NCBI RefSeq assembly: GCF_947259545.1
Contig: NZ_CAMYMK010000007.1
Location: forward strand, 744,001-808,000
Reading direction: 5' to 3'
Length of the DNA: 64,000 bases
From: an uncultured Marinobacter sp.
Lineage (GTDB): Bacteria > Pseudomonadota > Gammaproteobacteria > Pseudomonadales > Oleiphilaceae
Each line of letters begins with the position of its first letter. Position 1 is the stretch's first letter. Shown here in pieces: positions 38,854-48,632 of the stretch. Made by a program: the position numbers and the translations under genes. Below the pieces are notes generated by a model that was given only the letters and a program-made list of their open reading frames with translations, ran no database searches and was not told the origin of the DNA.

Positions 38854-39482
38854 CAGGGCATCTCCCGGGTCATTGCATCCAGATCGGACAAACACTGGTG
38901 GTAGTAATCCCAGTCAAATGCCGGGCCGGGGTCGGTTTTGCGGCCCGGCGCTATATCACAGTGACCGGTAATCCTGTCTGCAGTGATCCTGGGCCACGCC
39001 TGCATGATCAGCTTCGACAGTTCCGCCAGCCGAGCGTACTGCGCCGGCGTATAGGGAATATCATCGCTCCCTTCCAGCTCGATACCGATGGAGAAATCGT
39101 TGCATTCCTCTTCGCCACGAAAACAGGAGCGCCCGGCGTGCCAGGCCCGCTCCAGCAGGCTGACAAACTGTACAACGTCACCATCACGCCGGATCAGGGC
39201 GTGCGCGGATACCTTGAGCTCAGCAATGGTTTCAAAATAGGGGTGTTCAGAGGCATCCAGACAATTACAGAAGAACCGCTCAATAGCATTTCCGCCGAAC
39301 TGGCCCGGGGGCAGGCTTATATTATGAACAACGAGCAGCGATATATTGGCGCCCTCGGGCCTCGGCCCGAAATTCGGCGATGGACACCAGCGCACTCCGG
39401 AAATGCGACCGGTCTCGCGCAAATGGCTGATGGAATCGTGGCTACAAAGGATAGCGTTCTGGCTTTGAATCGAGTCAGGCAA
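38853..39482 (-). CDS. ampD: 1,6-anhydro-N-acetylmuramyl-L-alanine amidase AmpD
   Basis: A 209-residue cytosolic zinc amidase that cleaves anhydromuropeptides in cell-wall recycling; its loss derepresses ampC in other bacteria. Zinc and catalytic residues are visible in LLVVHNISLPPGQFGG, FSIGIELEGSD and ITGHCDIAPGRKTDPG (His and Asp). The chosen start gives about 20 residues more than E. coli AmpD before RWCPSPNFGPRP, so a shorter N-terminus is possible. No beta-lactamase or ampR is visible nearby. Confidence 0.93.
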   Translation of the reverse strand: MPDSIQSQNAILCSHDSISHLRETGRISGVRWCPSPNFGPRPEGANISLLVVHNISLPPGQFGGNAIERFFCNCLDASEHPYFETIAELKVSAHALIRRDGDVVQFVSLLERAWHAGRSCFRGEEECNDFSIGIELEGSDDIPYTPAQYARLAELSKLIMQAWPRITADRITGHCDIAPGRKTDPGPAFDWDYYHQCLSDLDAMTREMP

Positions 39483-39558
39483 GGTAAATCCAGCAGGTTT
39501 GTCGCTGTTGATATTTGCACTGATTGAAGCACAAAGTTGCCCGCGTTGCTACGGCGGG

Positions 39559-41802
39559 TCAATCCTTGCGGCTGCTGCGCAGGTTATCAATAATCGACTC
39601 CAGCGCACGGTCAAAGATCAGACCATCGTCCAGCATCGTGATCTCCTTGCAAGCCATGGCCTGAGCCAGAGATTCCCTGTGATACTCGGCCACTTTCGCA
39701 CCACTGCGATTGACAAAGATGTACTTACCAGTTGCCTTGATAAAGGCCGCCAGCTTGCAACGGATCTTGGTGGCGTCCCTGGTCAATTCGATCCAGGAGC
39801 CCACTCGCAGGGTATCCGCGCGATCAAGCCAGGCCGCTTCCACCTTCGGTTCAGCCGCGACTTCCGTTTCAGCCACAGCCTCCTCGACTGCGGGCTGCCC
39901 CCCGGACAACTCGGCTTCGCGACGGGCGTTGACGGCGTCAGCCGTTTGTTCGCCAGTGACATCCCGGGACGTGGCGGCTTTGGACGTCACTAATCGCTGG
40001 AAAACATCAACATGGGCCAGTTCAAGATCACGAATAGCCGCGTCCGTAGCAAACGGATCCCAGGAGATTTCCTGAAGCGCATGGCGCAGGTCATCCACAA
40101 TCGAGGGAATGGACCGCAACAGATCAGTACGGGTACTGTCAGTCACAGGCCGGGGGTCCACACTCCAGACCAGTTTGCGCGTCAATTCAACGGCAGACGC
40201 CCAGCCGTCGCTGCCCTCTCCCTCTCTGAGCACCTTCCACTGCAGGTACTTGTTCCAGGCTTCCCGCATCAGATTGCTGACTGGGTCCGGCAGGTCCCGC
40301 CCCGCCGTTATGTCATCCAGCATCTGACGGGCGGCCTGCGCTGCCCGTTCCTGTTTCGCGCGGCCCTCTTCCGCATCCCTCAGGCGTTGTTCCACCAGTT
40401 CCCTGCGCCGACGGTCAAGGTCCATGAAATGACTGAAATCCGAGAGCAACTCGCCAAACAAATCTACATTATCGGTAAATTCATTCAGAACCCGATTCAC
40501 CACGGATTCGATCTTCTCTCTCAGGGGATCCCGCTGGCCATTTTTCTTTTCAGTCCAGCCAATGGCTGACAGGGCCAGCTCATTGAGAAGCTTGCGAACG
40601 GGGTGTCCGCCCCGATTGAAAAAGTTCTTGTCACTGAGGGCAACTTTCAGGACCGGAATCTGCAAACGGCCAATCAGGGCCTTCATGACCGGATGCAACT
40701 GACGATCTTCCAGGATGAAATCAAACAGCATGGACACCAGGTTGATCACGTCGCTGTCCACCTGACCTACATTAGCCGCCCGGCCATTGTCGATTGTCAG
40801 TACGGGTTGCAGCTGTTCAGCCAGCGAAACCACTCGCCCCTGAGCCCAGTCCCCGGGCAAAGACTGAATTTCATTCAGTCGTGCCATAAGGTCCCCGGTA
40901 TCCAGAAAACCATCACCACCAGTAAAGCTTTGTCCCTCGCTGCTGCGCCCCTGATGGAGCAGCGCACTGAGTTCAGAAAAGGTTCCTCCTGACTGACTGG
41001 CTGATGAAGTGCCTGCAACGCCCTGGGCACTTTTAGCGTCAGCGGCCCGCGCCGGCTTGGAAACCTGCTCAGACTTTGACGGGGACGGGCGCGAACTATC
41101 GCCAACAGGTGGGCGCTTCATATCCGGCAGCACACCCTCGGCAATCAGCGTGCGGTTCGCTGCCTGATAAAAATCGCCGAGGGTATCGGCCAACAAGCGA
41201 TCAAACAGTTTCAGCACCACCAGCTTGGCGCGAATATCTATTTCCAGGTCTGAGCAGGCTTCGGCCAGGCCACCACAGATCACTTCAGGACTCAGCGGCA
41301 TCTGGCTGTCACTGAGCCGTACAGAAGGTACCAGGTGGTGTACCCGCGCATTCAGCATGCGGATGGCATTCGCATGCCTGCTACGCAATTTGCTGACCAG
41401 GCTTTCAATGGCCACGCGCTGTTCCAGCTCTGAGTGATCCAGCAGACTTAGTGAATCCTGATCAACTTCATCCAGACTGGCGCTGGTTCTGGCATTGTCG
41501 GGGTGGAACTTGCCAATATCATTGAAGGCACGACTGATGTACTGGAGAATGGAGACGGTCATCAACTTGCGGCGCAGCCGCAGTTCACGCATGGCATCAA
41601 AGTAGGCGGTCTGGTCCTGAGTCGAGCCGGCTTTATCGGCGAGCTCGAACAAAGCATCGTCCGAGTTGTCAAAAAAACCCGCCAATACAGACTTCAGCGA
41701 CTGCCCCGATGCGTCACGCAGTCGCACCAACGCATGGGGCAAGGCAAACCGGCCGCCGGGTACCCGTGCTGAAAAACTGACCACCTTGCTTTCCTGCGCC
41801 AT
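39559..41802 (-). CDS. DUF1631 family protein
   Basis: A 747-residue, largely helical cytoplasmic protein of the DUF1631 family, common in Pseudomonas and Marinobacter and sometimes mislabelled thymidine phosphorylase. N-terminal region with RLRDASGQSLKSVLAGFFDN, a low-complexity Ser/Ala linker about 250-290, a helical middle including ELVEQRLRDAEEGRAKQERAAQAARQML, and a C-terminal small beta domain (LRVGSWIELTRDATKIRCKLAAFIKATGKYIFVNRSGAKVAEY) that looks PilZ-like. Function is unknown; a link to cyclic-di-GMP is only suggested by that domain. The start at 41802 (MAQESKVVSF) is chosen over in-frame codons inside the operator region. Confidence 0.85.
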   Translation of the reverse strand: MAQESKVVSFSARVPGGRFALPHALVRLRDASGQSLKSVLAGFFDNSDDALFELADKAGSTQDQTAYFDAMRELRLRRKLMTVSILQYISRAFNDIGKFHPDNARTSASLDEVDQDSLSLLDHSELEQRVAIESLVSKLRSRHANAIRMLNARVHHLVPSVRLSDSQMPLSPEVICGGLAEACSDLEIDIRAKLVVLKLFDRLLADTLGDFYQAANRTLIAEGVLPDMKRPPVGDSSRPSPSKSEQVSKPARAADAKSAQGVAGTSSASQSGGTFSELSALLHQGRSSEGQSFTGGDGFLDTGDLMARLNEIQSLPGDWAQGRVVSLAEQLQPVLTIDNGRAANVGQVDSDVINLVSMLFDFILEDRQLHPVMKALIGRLQIPVLKVALSDKNFFNRGGHPVRKLLNELALSAIGWTEKKNGQRDPLREKIESVVNRVLNEFTDNVDLFGELLSDFSHFMDLDRRRRELVEQRLRDAEEGRAKQERAAQAARQMLDDITAGRDLPDPVSNLMREAWNKYLQWKVLREGEGSDGWASAVELTRKLVWSVDPRPVTDSTRTDLLRSIPSIVDDLRHALQEISWDPFATDAAIRDLELAHVDVFQRLVTSKAATSRDVTGEQTADAVNARREAELSGGQPAVEEAVAETEVAAEPKVEAAWLDRADTLRVGSWIELTRDATKIRCKLAAFIKATGKYIFVNRSGAKVAEYHRESLAQAMACKEITMLDDGLIFDRALESIIDNLRSSRKD

Positions 41803-41872
41803 TACGCTACTCCGGGTAGTAAGTGACAAACCAATCGACTCTGCTTCACTGCATATCCTATGTCGTTTCAAC

Positions 41873-41907
41873 GTCACCTTGTGTCAGATTTTGTCACCTT
41901 TTGTGAC
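41873..41907. promoter_or_regulatory. Repeated operator-like motif between DUF1631 gene and nadC
   Basis: Two copies of GTCACCTT[GT]TGT[CG]A (41873-41886 and 41893-41906) start 20 bases apart, about two helical turns. The second is a perfect palindrome GTCAC-CTTTT-GTGAC (41893-41907). A further GTGAC half-site is at 41823. The spacing suggests cooperative binding by a dimeric regulator not identified here. Confidence 0.45.
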
Positions 41908-41950
41908 CAGTAGATTCAGTTCACACTTTAGCAGGCAATCAGGTTCCCGT

Positions 41951-42864
<914 letters not shown>

Positions 42865-42871
42865 GATCGCT

Positions 42872-43210
42872 TCAGGACTGTCCCGACAACAACTGGTCCA
42901 TGACCTCCAACTCCCGAATCAGGCCCTCCCCTGGTTCGGAGCGCCCACGGAAATGCTCCTCTGCCATGGGCGCAATGCCCGATACCGACGGTAGAGGGTG
43001 ATCAGCCTCAATAAGGATCTTCAGGCGAGCAACAAACACAAACTGCAACCACTGGGTGAACTCCAGAGTGTCGATACAGAATGGCTGGGTGCTATGAAAA
43101 GCCTCGGGGGGCGGTGCTTCGCTCTCCCACACCCCAATCTGGCGAAGCTCCATTTCTATTCTGAGCAGACTGTCTGCAACTTCGGCAATCTGAGCGGATG
43201 ACTGTGACAT
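42872..43210 (-). CDS. yqcC: YqcC family protein (DUF446)
   Basis: A 112-residue protein with the DUF446/YqcC pattern: LLRIEMELRQIGVWE, FHSTQPFCIDTLEFTQWLQFVFVARLKILIEA, GIAPMAEEHF. Function is unknown; in E. coli yqcC sits with truC, and the family is small and helical. ATG 43210 (MSQSSAQIAEV) is preferred because an upstream in-frame start would overlap parA. It is the last gene of the five-gene minus-strand group. Confidence 0.88.
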   Translation of the reverse strand: MSQSSAQIAEVADSLLRIEMELRQIGVWESEAPPPEAFHSTQPFCIDTLEFTQWLQFVFVARLKILIEADHPLPSVSGIAPMAEEHFRGRSEPGEGLIRELEVMDQLLSGQS

Positions 43211-43223
43211 AAACTCCCCGAAA

Positions 43224-44021
43224 TCAGTCCGCAAGGGGCTCCAGTTCCACGGCCTCGCCATGCAACACCCGGAACAGGTCTTCGTACTGCCTGGTTAATG
43301 CGTGTTTCGGGGCCATGTGAATCAAGGGCTGCCGACTCTGATGGGACTCCTTCATTTTAACGGAGCTCGACAACCGCACCGGCAACATGGGCAACCCCTC
43401 TTCGGTCAACTCACGGACCAATTGCTTCGGCAGACTTGCGCGGGGCTGGAACTGGTTGGCGATAATGCCCTCGACCACCAGGTCCTCGTTATGATCTTCC
43501 TGCAGATCGCGGATTTCATTGAGAATATTGTAAAGCGCCTGACGGGAGAAATCGTCGCAGTCAAAGGGAATAAGGCATCGCTGAGCGGCGATCAACGCTG
43601 AGCGGGTATAAAAATTCAGGGCCGGCGCCGTATCGATGTATATGGCGTCGAATGACTCCTCAAGTTTCTTCAGCGCTTCCCGGAGCTTGTAAATTTTGTG
43701 CTTGGCTTCCAGCTTCCGCTCAAGGAAATCCAGTTCGGGGCTCGAAGGCATCACAAAAAGATTATTAAACGGCGAGGCGTGAACAAACTCGTCAGGACGA
43801 CGGTTGAATACCGTAAAGGCAACCGTTTGCTCCAGCATATCGGCCACGGTATCTTTCAGGTCAGCCGCAGGTTTGCCCAGAAGATAATGTGTAGAGTTAC
43901 CCTGGGGATCCAGATCCACCACCAATGTCCGCTTCCCCCGGGCCGCACTGATAGCCGCCAGGTTACAGGTAATGCTGGACTTACCGACACCACCTTTCTG
44001 ATTGAAAACGACTCGCCTCAT
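43224..44021 (-). CDS. ParA family ATPase without a ParB partner
   Basis: A 265-residue deviant-Walker ATPase of the ParA/MinD group. Walker A KGGVGKSS at 9-16, A' VVDLDPQGNSTHY, Walker B-like IYIDTAPALN. C-terminal half with GIIANQFQPRASLPKQLVREL. No parB follows, and chromosomal parAB lies elsewhere in this lineage, so this is an orphan ParA-like protein that may position some cargo (such as chemotaxis or polar complexes). That role is inference. A GGGGGGAAG site supports the start. Confidence 0.88.
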   Translation of the reverse strand: MRRVVFNQKGGVGKSSITCNLAAISAARGKRTLVVDLDPQGNSTHYLLGKPAADLKDTVADMLEQTVAFTVFNRRPDEFVHASPFNNLFVMPSSPELDFLERKLEAKHKIYKLREALKKLEESFDAIYIDTAPALNFYTRSALIAAQRCLIPFDCDDFSRQALYNILNEIRDLQEDHNEDLVVEGIIANQFQPRASLPKQLVRELTEEGLPMLPVRLSSSVKMKESHQSRQPLIHMAPKHALTRQYEDLFRVLHGEAVELEPLAD

Positions 44022-44049
44022 CTCTTCCCCCCGAAGTATCTCTGCGGCA

Positions 44050-44065
44050 TTCGACGCTTGTCGAA
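44050..44065. promoter_or_regulatory. Palindrome upstream of parA-like gene
   Basis: TTCGAC-GCTT-GTCGAA, a perfect 6-bp inverted repeat with a four-base centre, lies 28 bases upstream of the parA-like start. It could be an mRNA hairpin or an operator. Confidence 0.35.
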
Positions 44066-44104
44066 CCTGCTGTTTCTGATGTTATTGTAAATATTTCAAG
44101 CCCT

Positions 44105-44803
44105 TCACCAGCCCATAACGGACTTGACGAAGGGTATGGTCAACCTGCGCTGGGCCTGCAGGGAGTTCTCATCGAGGCGATCAAGGATCGCCAGCAGCTC
44201 CCCCAGTCTGCGCGGTGCACGGCGCAAAATAAAACCAGCTACGTCATCCCCCATGACCAGTCCGCGCTTCTCCGCTCTGGCCATCAGGATTTTCAGGCGA
44301 TCATCGTCCCGGTAAATTCCCAGTTGGATCAACAAGCCATGAGCAAGCCGTGACACCAGGTCAGGCAACACAAACGGCAGGGAACCCGGCACTTCCGACA
44401 GACTGACGACCAACAAATGGCCGTTATCGAGTACGCGATTGTACAGATGAAACACCGCCTCTTCCCAGTCTTCCCTACCCGCGATCAGGTCGACATCATC
44501 CAGACAGATCAGAGCCTGATTCTCAAGACCCGACAAGGCTTCTGGCCCAAATGGCAACAGCTCCTGAATGCTGACACAAACCACTGTATCGCCCCGGCTT
44601 TCGAGGAAGTGACAGGCAGCCTGTAAAAGGTGGCTTTTTCCGGTATCCGAATCGCCGCACACTGCCACGACCGGGACCCGATTCAGGTCACCGCAAATAG
44701 CTTCCAGGCGGACAGCCGCCTCGGCATTCCGGTCACCATGAAAATTATCAAATCGCGCGTCATCCCGGAGTTTGACCCCCAGAGCCATCTGTGACGAACT
44801 CAC
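44105..44803 (-). CDS. hda: DnaA regulatory inactivator Hda
   Basis: A 232-residue AAA+ protein that, with the loaded beta clamp, stimulates DnaA-ATP hydrolysis (RIDA). Clamp-binding motif QMALGVKL at residues 5-12, P-loop GDSDTGKSH, Walker B LICLDDVDLI, sensor LSRLAHGLLIQLG, arginine region RRAPRRLGELLAILDRLD. It begins with GTG, backed by a GGAGGG site. A start at the first ATG would remove the Gln of the clamp motif. It overlaps the preceding gene by four bases. Confidence 0.95.
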   Translation of the reverse strand: MSSSQMALGVKLRDDARFDNFHGDRNAEAAVRLEAICGDLNRVPVVAVCGDSDTGKSHLLQAACHFLESRGDTVVCVSIQELLPFGPEALSGLENQALICLDDVDLIAGREDWEEAVFHLYNRVLDNGHLLVVSLSEVPGSLPFVLPDLVSRLAHGLLIQLGIYRDDDRLKILMARAEKRGLVMGDDVAGFILRRAPRRLGELLAILDRLDENSLQAQRRLTIPFVKSVMGW

Positions 44804-45357
44804 TGTCGCTTTGCCCTCCAGGCCCGAACGCTCCAGACGATGAGATAGTGCCCTCCACTGATAATCGCCGAAACTGCCACCAGAAGAATGCCCACTTCCA
44901 GCACCCAGGGCGGCATGGGCAATCCTGCAAGCAGGACAATGATTGCGAGTACCACCAGAATCTGAATCAGTGTATTGAATTTCCCCGGGATACTGGGCTC
45001 CATATCAAAGCGACCGACACCATAATGATACGCCAGCCCGCCAATAACAATCAGGATATCCCGACCGAGCACCAGGGCAAACAGCCAAAGCGGAAAGACC
45101 TCCGTCCATGTCAGCATAAGGTAGGCTGTGATGAGCAGAGCCTTGTCTGCCAGAGGATCCGCTATGGCCCCCAGGCGGGATTTCCAGTTGAACTGCCTGG
45201 CGAGAAAGCCATCAAAGGCATCCGAGGCAGCCGCTATAAAAAATATCCCCAAAGCCAGGCGGTATTCGCTGGCCAGTAGCGCGGAGGCAAATGGAACAAT
45301 CAGCACGAAGCGCAAAAACGTCAGGGCATTGGGTATCCAGCGCCACCGTTCTGACAT
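44800..45357 (-). CDS. CDP-alcohol phosphatidyltransferase family protein
   Basis: A 185-residue membrane enzyme with about five helices and the complete CDP-alcohol signature DAFDGFLARQF...GAIADPLADKAL (D-x2-D-G-x2-A-R-x8-G-x3-D-x3-D). It resembles phosphatidylglycerophosphate synthase but lies outside the usual uvrC-pgsA context. It could instead be a second PgsA-like or cardiolipin-type enzyme. It is placed between a DUF2066 gene and hda, a gene order typical of Pseudomonas and relatives. Confidence 0.88.
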   Translation of the reverse strand: MSERWRWIPNALTFLRFVLIVPFASALLASEYRLALGIFFIAAASDAFDGFLARQFNWKSRLGAIADPLADKALLITAYLMLTWTEVFPLWLFALVLGRDILIVIGGLAYHYGVGRFDMEPSIPGKFNTLIQILVVLAIIVLLAGLPMPPWVLEVGILLVAVSAIISGGHYLIVWSVRAWRAKRQ

Positions 45358-45381
45358 TAGCAGGCTCCCTCTACCCTTGAG

Positions 45382-46665
45382 TTACTCGGCATCATCCGTA
45401 CTGATCACCGATGCTGGCTGCCAGCGATAATGGAGAATTTCATAGAGCGATTCAAAAGTCTCCTCGGCCTCCTCACTGCCACTCAGAAGCGGCTGGTAGG
45501 AATACAGCGGATCTGACATGGCATCCGGAGCTTCCTGCACCGTGCCGACTGTAGGCTGTTCCGGGCTCTGCTCCGCAGAAGGCTGCGCGACTGGCTCACT
45601 GCTCAGCACTTCTGCGCTGGATAACGGAACGAAGCGCGTATCCAGTGCTATGTATTCCCGAAGTTGTTCAAGCTCACCCGAAAATGCAACCCTGAGGGTG
45701 AGCTTATCCCCGGCAACCCTGGAAGCCCCCACATCCTGCACTGGAGTCAGATTATCCAGTACACCGATAATGTTGCCATAGTCCTGCAAGGTGCTGACAC
45801 CCTGAACAATAATTTCGACCCGGGGCAAATCTCCAACATCACCGGCGGCCACTGCGTAACGACTGGCAAAGGCGTCAGCCCAACGATCAATGACCTTTTC
45901 GGCCAGCTCACTCTCGGTTCCGGCGGTCACGGACTGCTCACCTTCGTCCATCCCCATACCGTCGAAAATCCAACCGGCGCGCCACTGGCCTCCGGAACGG
46001 CTCACCCGAACCAATGCCATCAGATCATGATCGAGCGCTTCGGAAGCCGATTTCACACGACGGGTAAACTGCCCCCAGATATCCGACAGCAGTTCACGGT
46101 CACCCGCTATTGACCTGGGCGGAAGATTGATTGGCAATCCACGATCAGCAGCGGCCTGACGGAAGGCCGCAGACCATTGGCTGTCCGCACCATCAGTATC
46201 CGCACCGGAAGTCAGCAACGCCCGGGAGCCCCGCTCCTCGACCGCAATCCAGGCCAGCGTCAGGGGCCGGTTTGCCCCCCAAACCGGGGCGTCGACCGAT
46301 GCGAGCGCCCTGTTCACTCCCACGGCACCGAAACTCATCCGCAGGCGATCACCGTCTTCGCCGCGAAGCAATTGATAAGACTGAAGCAGGGACTCGGCGT
46401 CATCAAGAAGCGATTGCACGCCTGTTTTACTGCCAATATTGCTGCTTCCGGATACCCGGATAAAGACCTTTTCGAGGCCATCGGCGTACCCTTGACGGAG
46501 TTCACCGGGCTGACCTCCCGCAACAGGTACCTCCACCGTATACAGTCCGCTCACGGTCACTGCCCCGGCGGGAAAGGCCGCCAGTAGCGCCAGAGCAGCG
46601 GCTAACGGCAAGATGCGCCGAAACATACGCGCTGCCCGTGTCGAAATTCGTCCTGATAATGACAT
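45382..46665 (-). CDS. DUF2066 domain-containing secreted protein
   Basis: A 427-residue protein with an N-terminal signal peptide (basic RTARMFRR-like stretch, then ILPLAAALALLAAFPAGA) and the DUF2066 domain starting VSGLYTVEVPVAGGQPGELRQGYADGLEKVFIRVSG. The C-terminus has a Ser/Pro/Glu-rich linker. The family is periplasmic or lipoprotein-like with no known function. ATG 46665 has an AGGGTG sequence upstream; ATG 46626 (MFRRILPL) gives a tidier signal peptide but has no ribosome site. It is the first gene of the DUF2066-pgsA-like-hda-parA-yqcC group and is divergent from purM. Confidence 0.85.
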   Translation of the reverse strand: MSLSGRISTRAARMFRRILPLAAALALLAAFPAGAVTVSGLYTVEVPVAGGQPGELRQGYADGLEKVFIRVSGSSNIGSKTGVQSLLDDAESLLQSYQLLRGEDGDRLRMSFGAVGVNRALASVDAPVWGANRPLTLAWIAVEERGSRALLTSGADTDGADSQWSAAFRQAAADRGLPINLPPRSIAGDRELLSDIWGQFTRRVKSASEALDHDLMALVRVSRSGGQWRAGWIFDGMGMDEGEQSVTAGTESELAEKVIDRWADAFASRYAVAAGDVGDLPRVEIIVQGVSTLQDYGNIIGVLDNLTPVQDVGASRVAGDKLTLRVAFSGELEQLREYIALDTRFVPLSSAEVLSSEPVAQPSAEQSPEQPTVGTVQEAPDAMSDPLYSYQPLLSGSEEAEETFESLYEILHYRWQPASVISTDDAE

Positions 46666-46752
46666 GAAACACCCTGCAATTCGCCTGAATGGCGCATAGG
46701 ATACACCAAGGCCCAAGTTGTGAGTAGCTAAGGGGGATTTCGGAAAATCAAT

Positions 46753-46781
46753 TTGGAGCACCACCGCTCACCTGTTAAAAT
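46753..46781 (+). promoter_or_regulatory. purMN promoter
   Basis: TTGGAG (46753-46758) and TAAAAT (46776-46781) with exactly 17 bases between, plus an extended TGT just before the -10. It is 38 bases upstream of the purM start. Confidence 0.65.
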
Positions 46782-46819
46782 CCGGCGCCTGACCCACTGG
46801 CCAAACGGTTAAGCACACC

Positions 46820-47884
46820 ATGAGCGAACAGAAGCCCTCCCTCACTTATCGCGATGCCGGCGTTGATATCGACGCAGGTAACGAACTCGTCAACCGCATC
46901 AAGGACACCGCTGCCCGCACGCGTCGCCCGGAAGTGCTTGGAGGTCTGGGCGGTTTTGGCGCCATGGTGTCCATTCCCGCCGGTTACCGTGAACCGGTAC
47001 TGGTATCCGGCACTGACGGCGTTGGTACAAAGCTTCGGCTGGCCATGCAACTGCAAAAACACGACAGCATCGGCATCGATCTTGTCGCCATGTGTGTGAA
47101 CGATCTCGTGGTCGGCGGTGCCGAGCCACTGTTCTTTCTCGATTACTACGCCACTGGCAAGCTGAACGTCGATGTTGCCGCTCAGGTGGTCGAAGGCATC
47201 GGTGAAGGCTGTGAGCAGGCGGGCTGCGCGCTGGTGGGCGGCGAAACCGCTGAAATGCCGGGGATGTACGAAGGCGACGACTATGACCTGGCCGGATTCT
47301 GTGTCGGTGTGGCTGAGCGCAGCGAAATTATTGATGGCAGCCGGGTACAGAATGGCGATGCGCTTATCGCTCTGGGGTCCTCAGGCCCGCACTCAAACGG
47401 TTATTCACTCATTCGCAAAATCATTGAAGTCAGCAACGCCGACCTTAGCCAGCCCCTGGGCGACAGCACCCTGGCTGACGCACTGATGGCGCCCACACGC
47501 ATCTACGTCAAGAACCTGCTGCAACTTTTCCGTGAAGTGGATGTACGCGCACTGTCCCACATTACCGGTGGCGGCTTGCCGGAGAACATTCCCAGGGTGC
47601 TGCCGGACGGCTCTGTTGCCGCCATCGACACCTCGAGCTGGACCCTCCCACCGGTCTTCCAGTGGCTTCAGAATGCCGGAGGTGTTGCCAGCGAGGAAAT
47701 GTATCGCACCTTTAACTGCGGCGTCGGCATGATCGTCTGTGTACCTGCCAATCAGAAAGACCTCGCGCTCGACACACTCAACTCCATGGGCGAAAAAGCC
47801 TGGCAGATTGGCATCATCGAAAACGCAGACGATGCCTCCGCCAAATCTGTCGTCCGCTATGCTCCGGGGCTGCTTGCCGAATGA
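46820..47884 (+). CDS. purM: Phosphoribosylformylglycinamidine cyclo-ligase (AIR synthetase)
   Basis: A 354-residue enzyme for the fifth step of purine synthesis, closing the imidazole ring with ATP. Family segments: [87 protein letters not shown]. It overlaps purN by four bases (ATGA). Confidence 0.97.
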   Translation: MSEQKPSLTYRDAGVDIDAGNELVNRIKDTAARTRRPEVLGGLGGFGAMVSIPAGYREPVLVSGTDGVGTKLRLAMQLQKHDSIGIDLVAMCVNDLVVGGAEPLFFLDYYATGKLNVDVAAQVVEGIGEGCEQAGCALVGGETAEMPGMYEGDDYDLAGFCVGVAERSEIIDGSRVQNGDALIALGSSGPHSNGYSLIRKIIEVSNADLSQPLGDSTLADALMAPTRIYVKNLLQLFREVDVRALSHITGGGLPENIPRVLPDGSVAAIDTSSWTLPPVFQWLQNAGGVASEEMYRTFNCGVGMIVCVPANQKDLALDTLNSMGEKAWQIGIIENADDASAKSVVRYAPGLLAE

Positions 47885-48555
47885 ATGCCGATCCAGCACC
47901 AAAGCCCCGCATTCTGGTTCTCGCCTCTGGCAGCGGAACCAACCTTCAGGCGTTGATTGATGCCAGCCGCGAACGGGACTTCCCGGGACAGATTGTGGCC
48001 GTTGGCTGCAACCGCCCGCAGGCATTTGCGCTGGAGCGTGCAGCCCAGGCCAATATCGATACGTTTGTGGTGAACCACAAGGATTATGAATCACGGGAAG
48101 AGTTTGATGGCGCGCTGATGGCGGAAATTCGCCGCCACAACCCGGATCTTGTCCTTCTGGCCGGGTTCATGCGCATCCTGACAACCGATTTTGTACGCGC
48201 ATTGCGGGGCACCATGCTGAACATCCACCCCTCGCTACTTCCCAAATACACCGGGCTGAATACCCACCAGCGCGCGCTTGAAGCTGGTGACAAGGTACAC
48301 GGCGTTTCAATCCATTTCGTGACCGAGGAACTGGATGGTGGCCCCGTCATTGCCCAGGCAGAAGTCACGATCGATCCGGATGACACCCCGGAATCCCTCG
48401 CGGAAAAAGTTCAGGCAAAAGAGCACCTGCTCTATCCGATTGTGGTTCGCTGGTTCTGCGAGGGACGCATCCAGCTTGGCAGCGACTACGTCCTGTTTGA
48501 TGGCGAACTGCTGAAACAACCCATGCGACTACCTGATGAGCGGGTAACTCACTAA
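47881..48555 (+). CDS. purN: Phosphoribosylglycinamide formyltransferase
   Basis: A 224-residue GAR transformylase using 10-formyltetrahydrofolate. [16 protein letters not shown] at the N-terminus binds the phosphate. The catalytic Asn-His-Asp are in [22 protein letters not shown] and in the [11 protein letters not shown] loop. It is coupled to purM by overlap. Confidence 0.97.
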   Translation: MNADPAPKPRILVLASGSGTNLQALIDASRERDFPGQIVAVGCNRPQAFALERAAQANIDTFVVNHKDYESREEFDGALMAEIRRHNPDLVLLAGFMRILTTDFVRALRGTMLNIHPSLLPKYTGLNTHQRALEAGDKVHGVSIHFVTEELDGGPVIAQAEVTIDPDDTPESLAEKVQAKEHLLYPIVVRWFCEGRIQLGSDYVLFDGELLKQPMRLPDERVTH

Positions 48556-48632
48556 ACAGATTGTCATCCTCCCGAATGAACGTACAGGCTACACTGGTCA
48601 CATCATGTAGCCGTGCGCAACAGGAGTGAACC

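Noticed and set aside
48587..48612. GGCTAC/GTAGCC inverted repeat before the DUF3108 gene
   Set aside because: Six-base stem with a 14-base loop and no T-run; too weak to call as terminator or operator.
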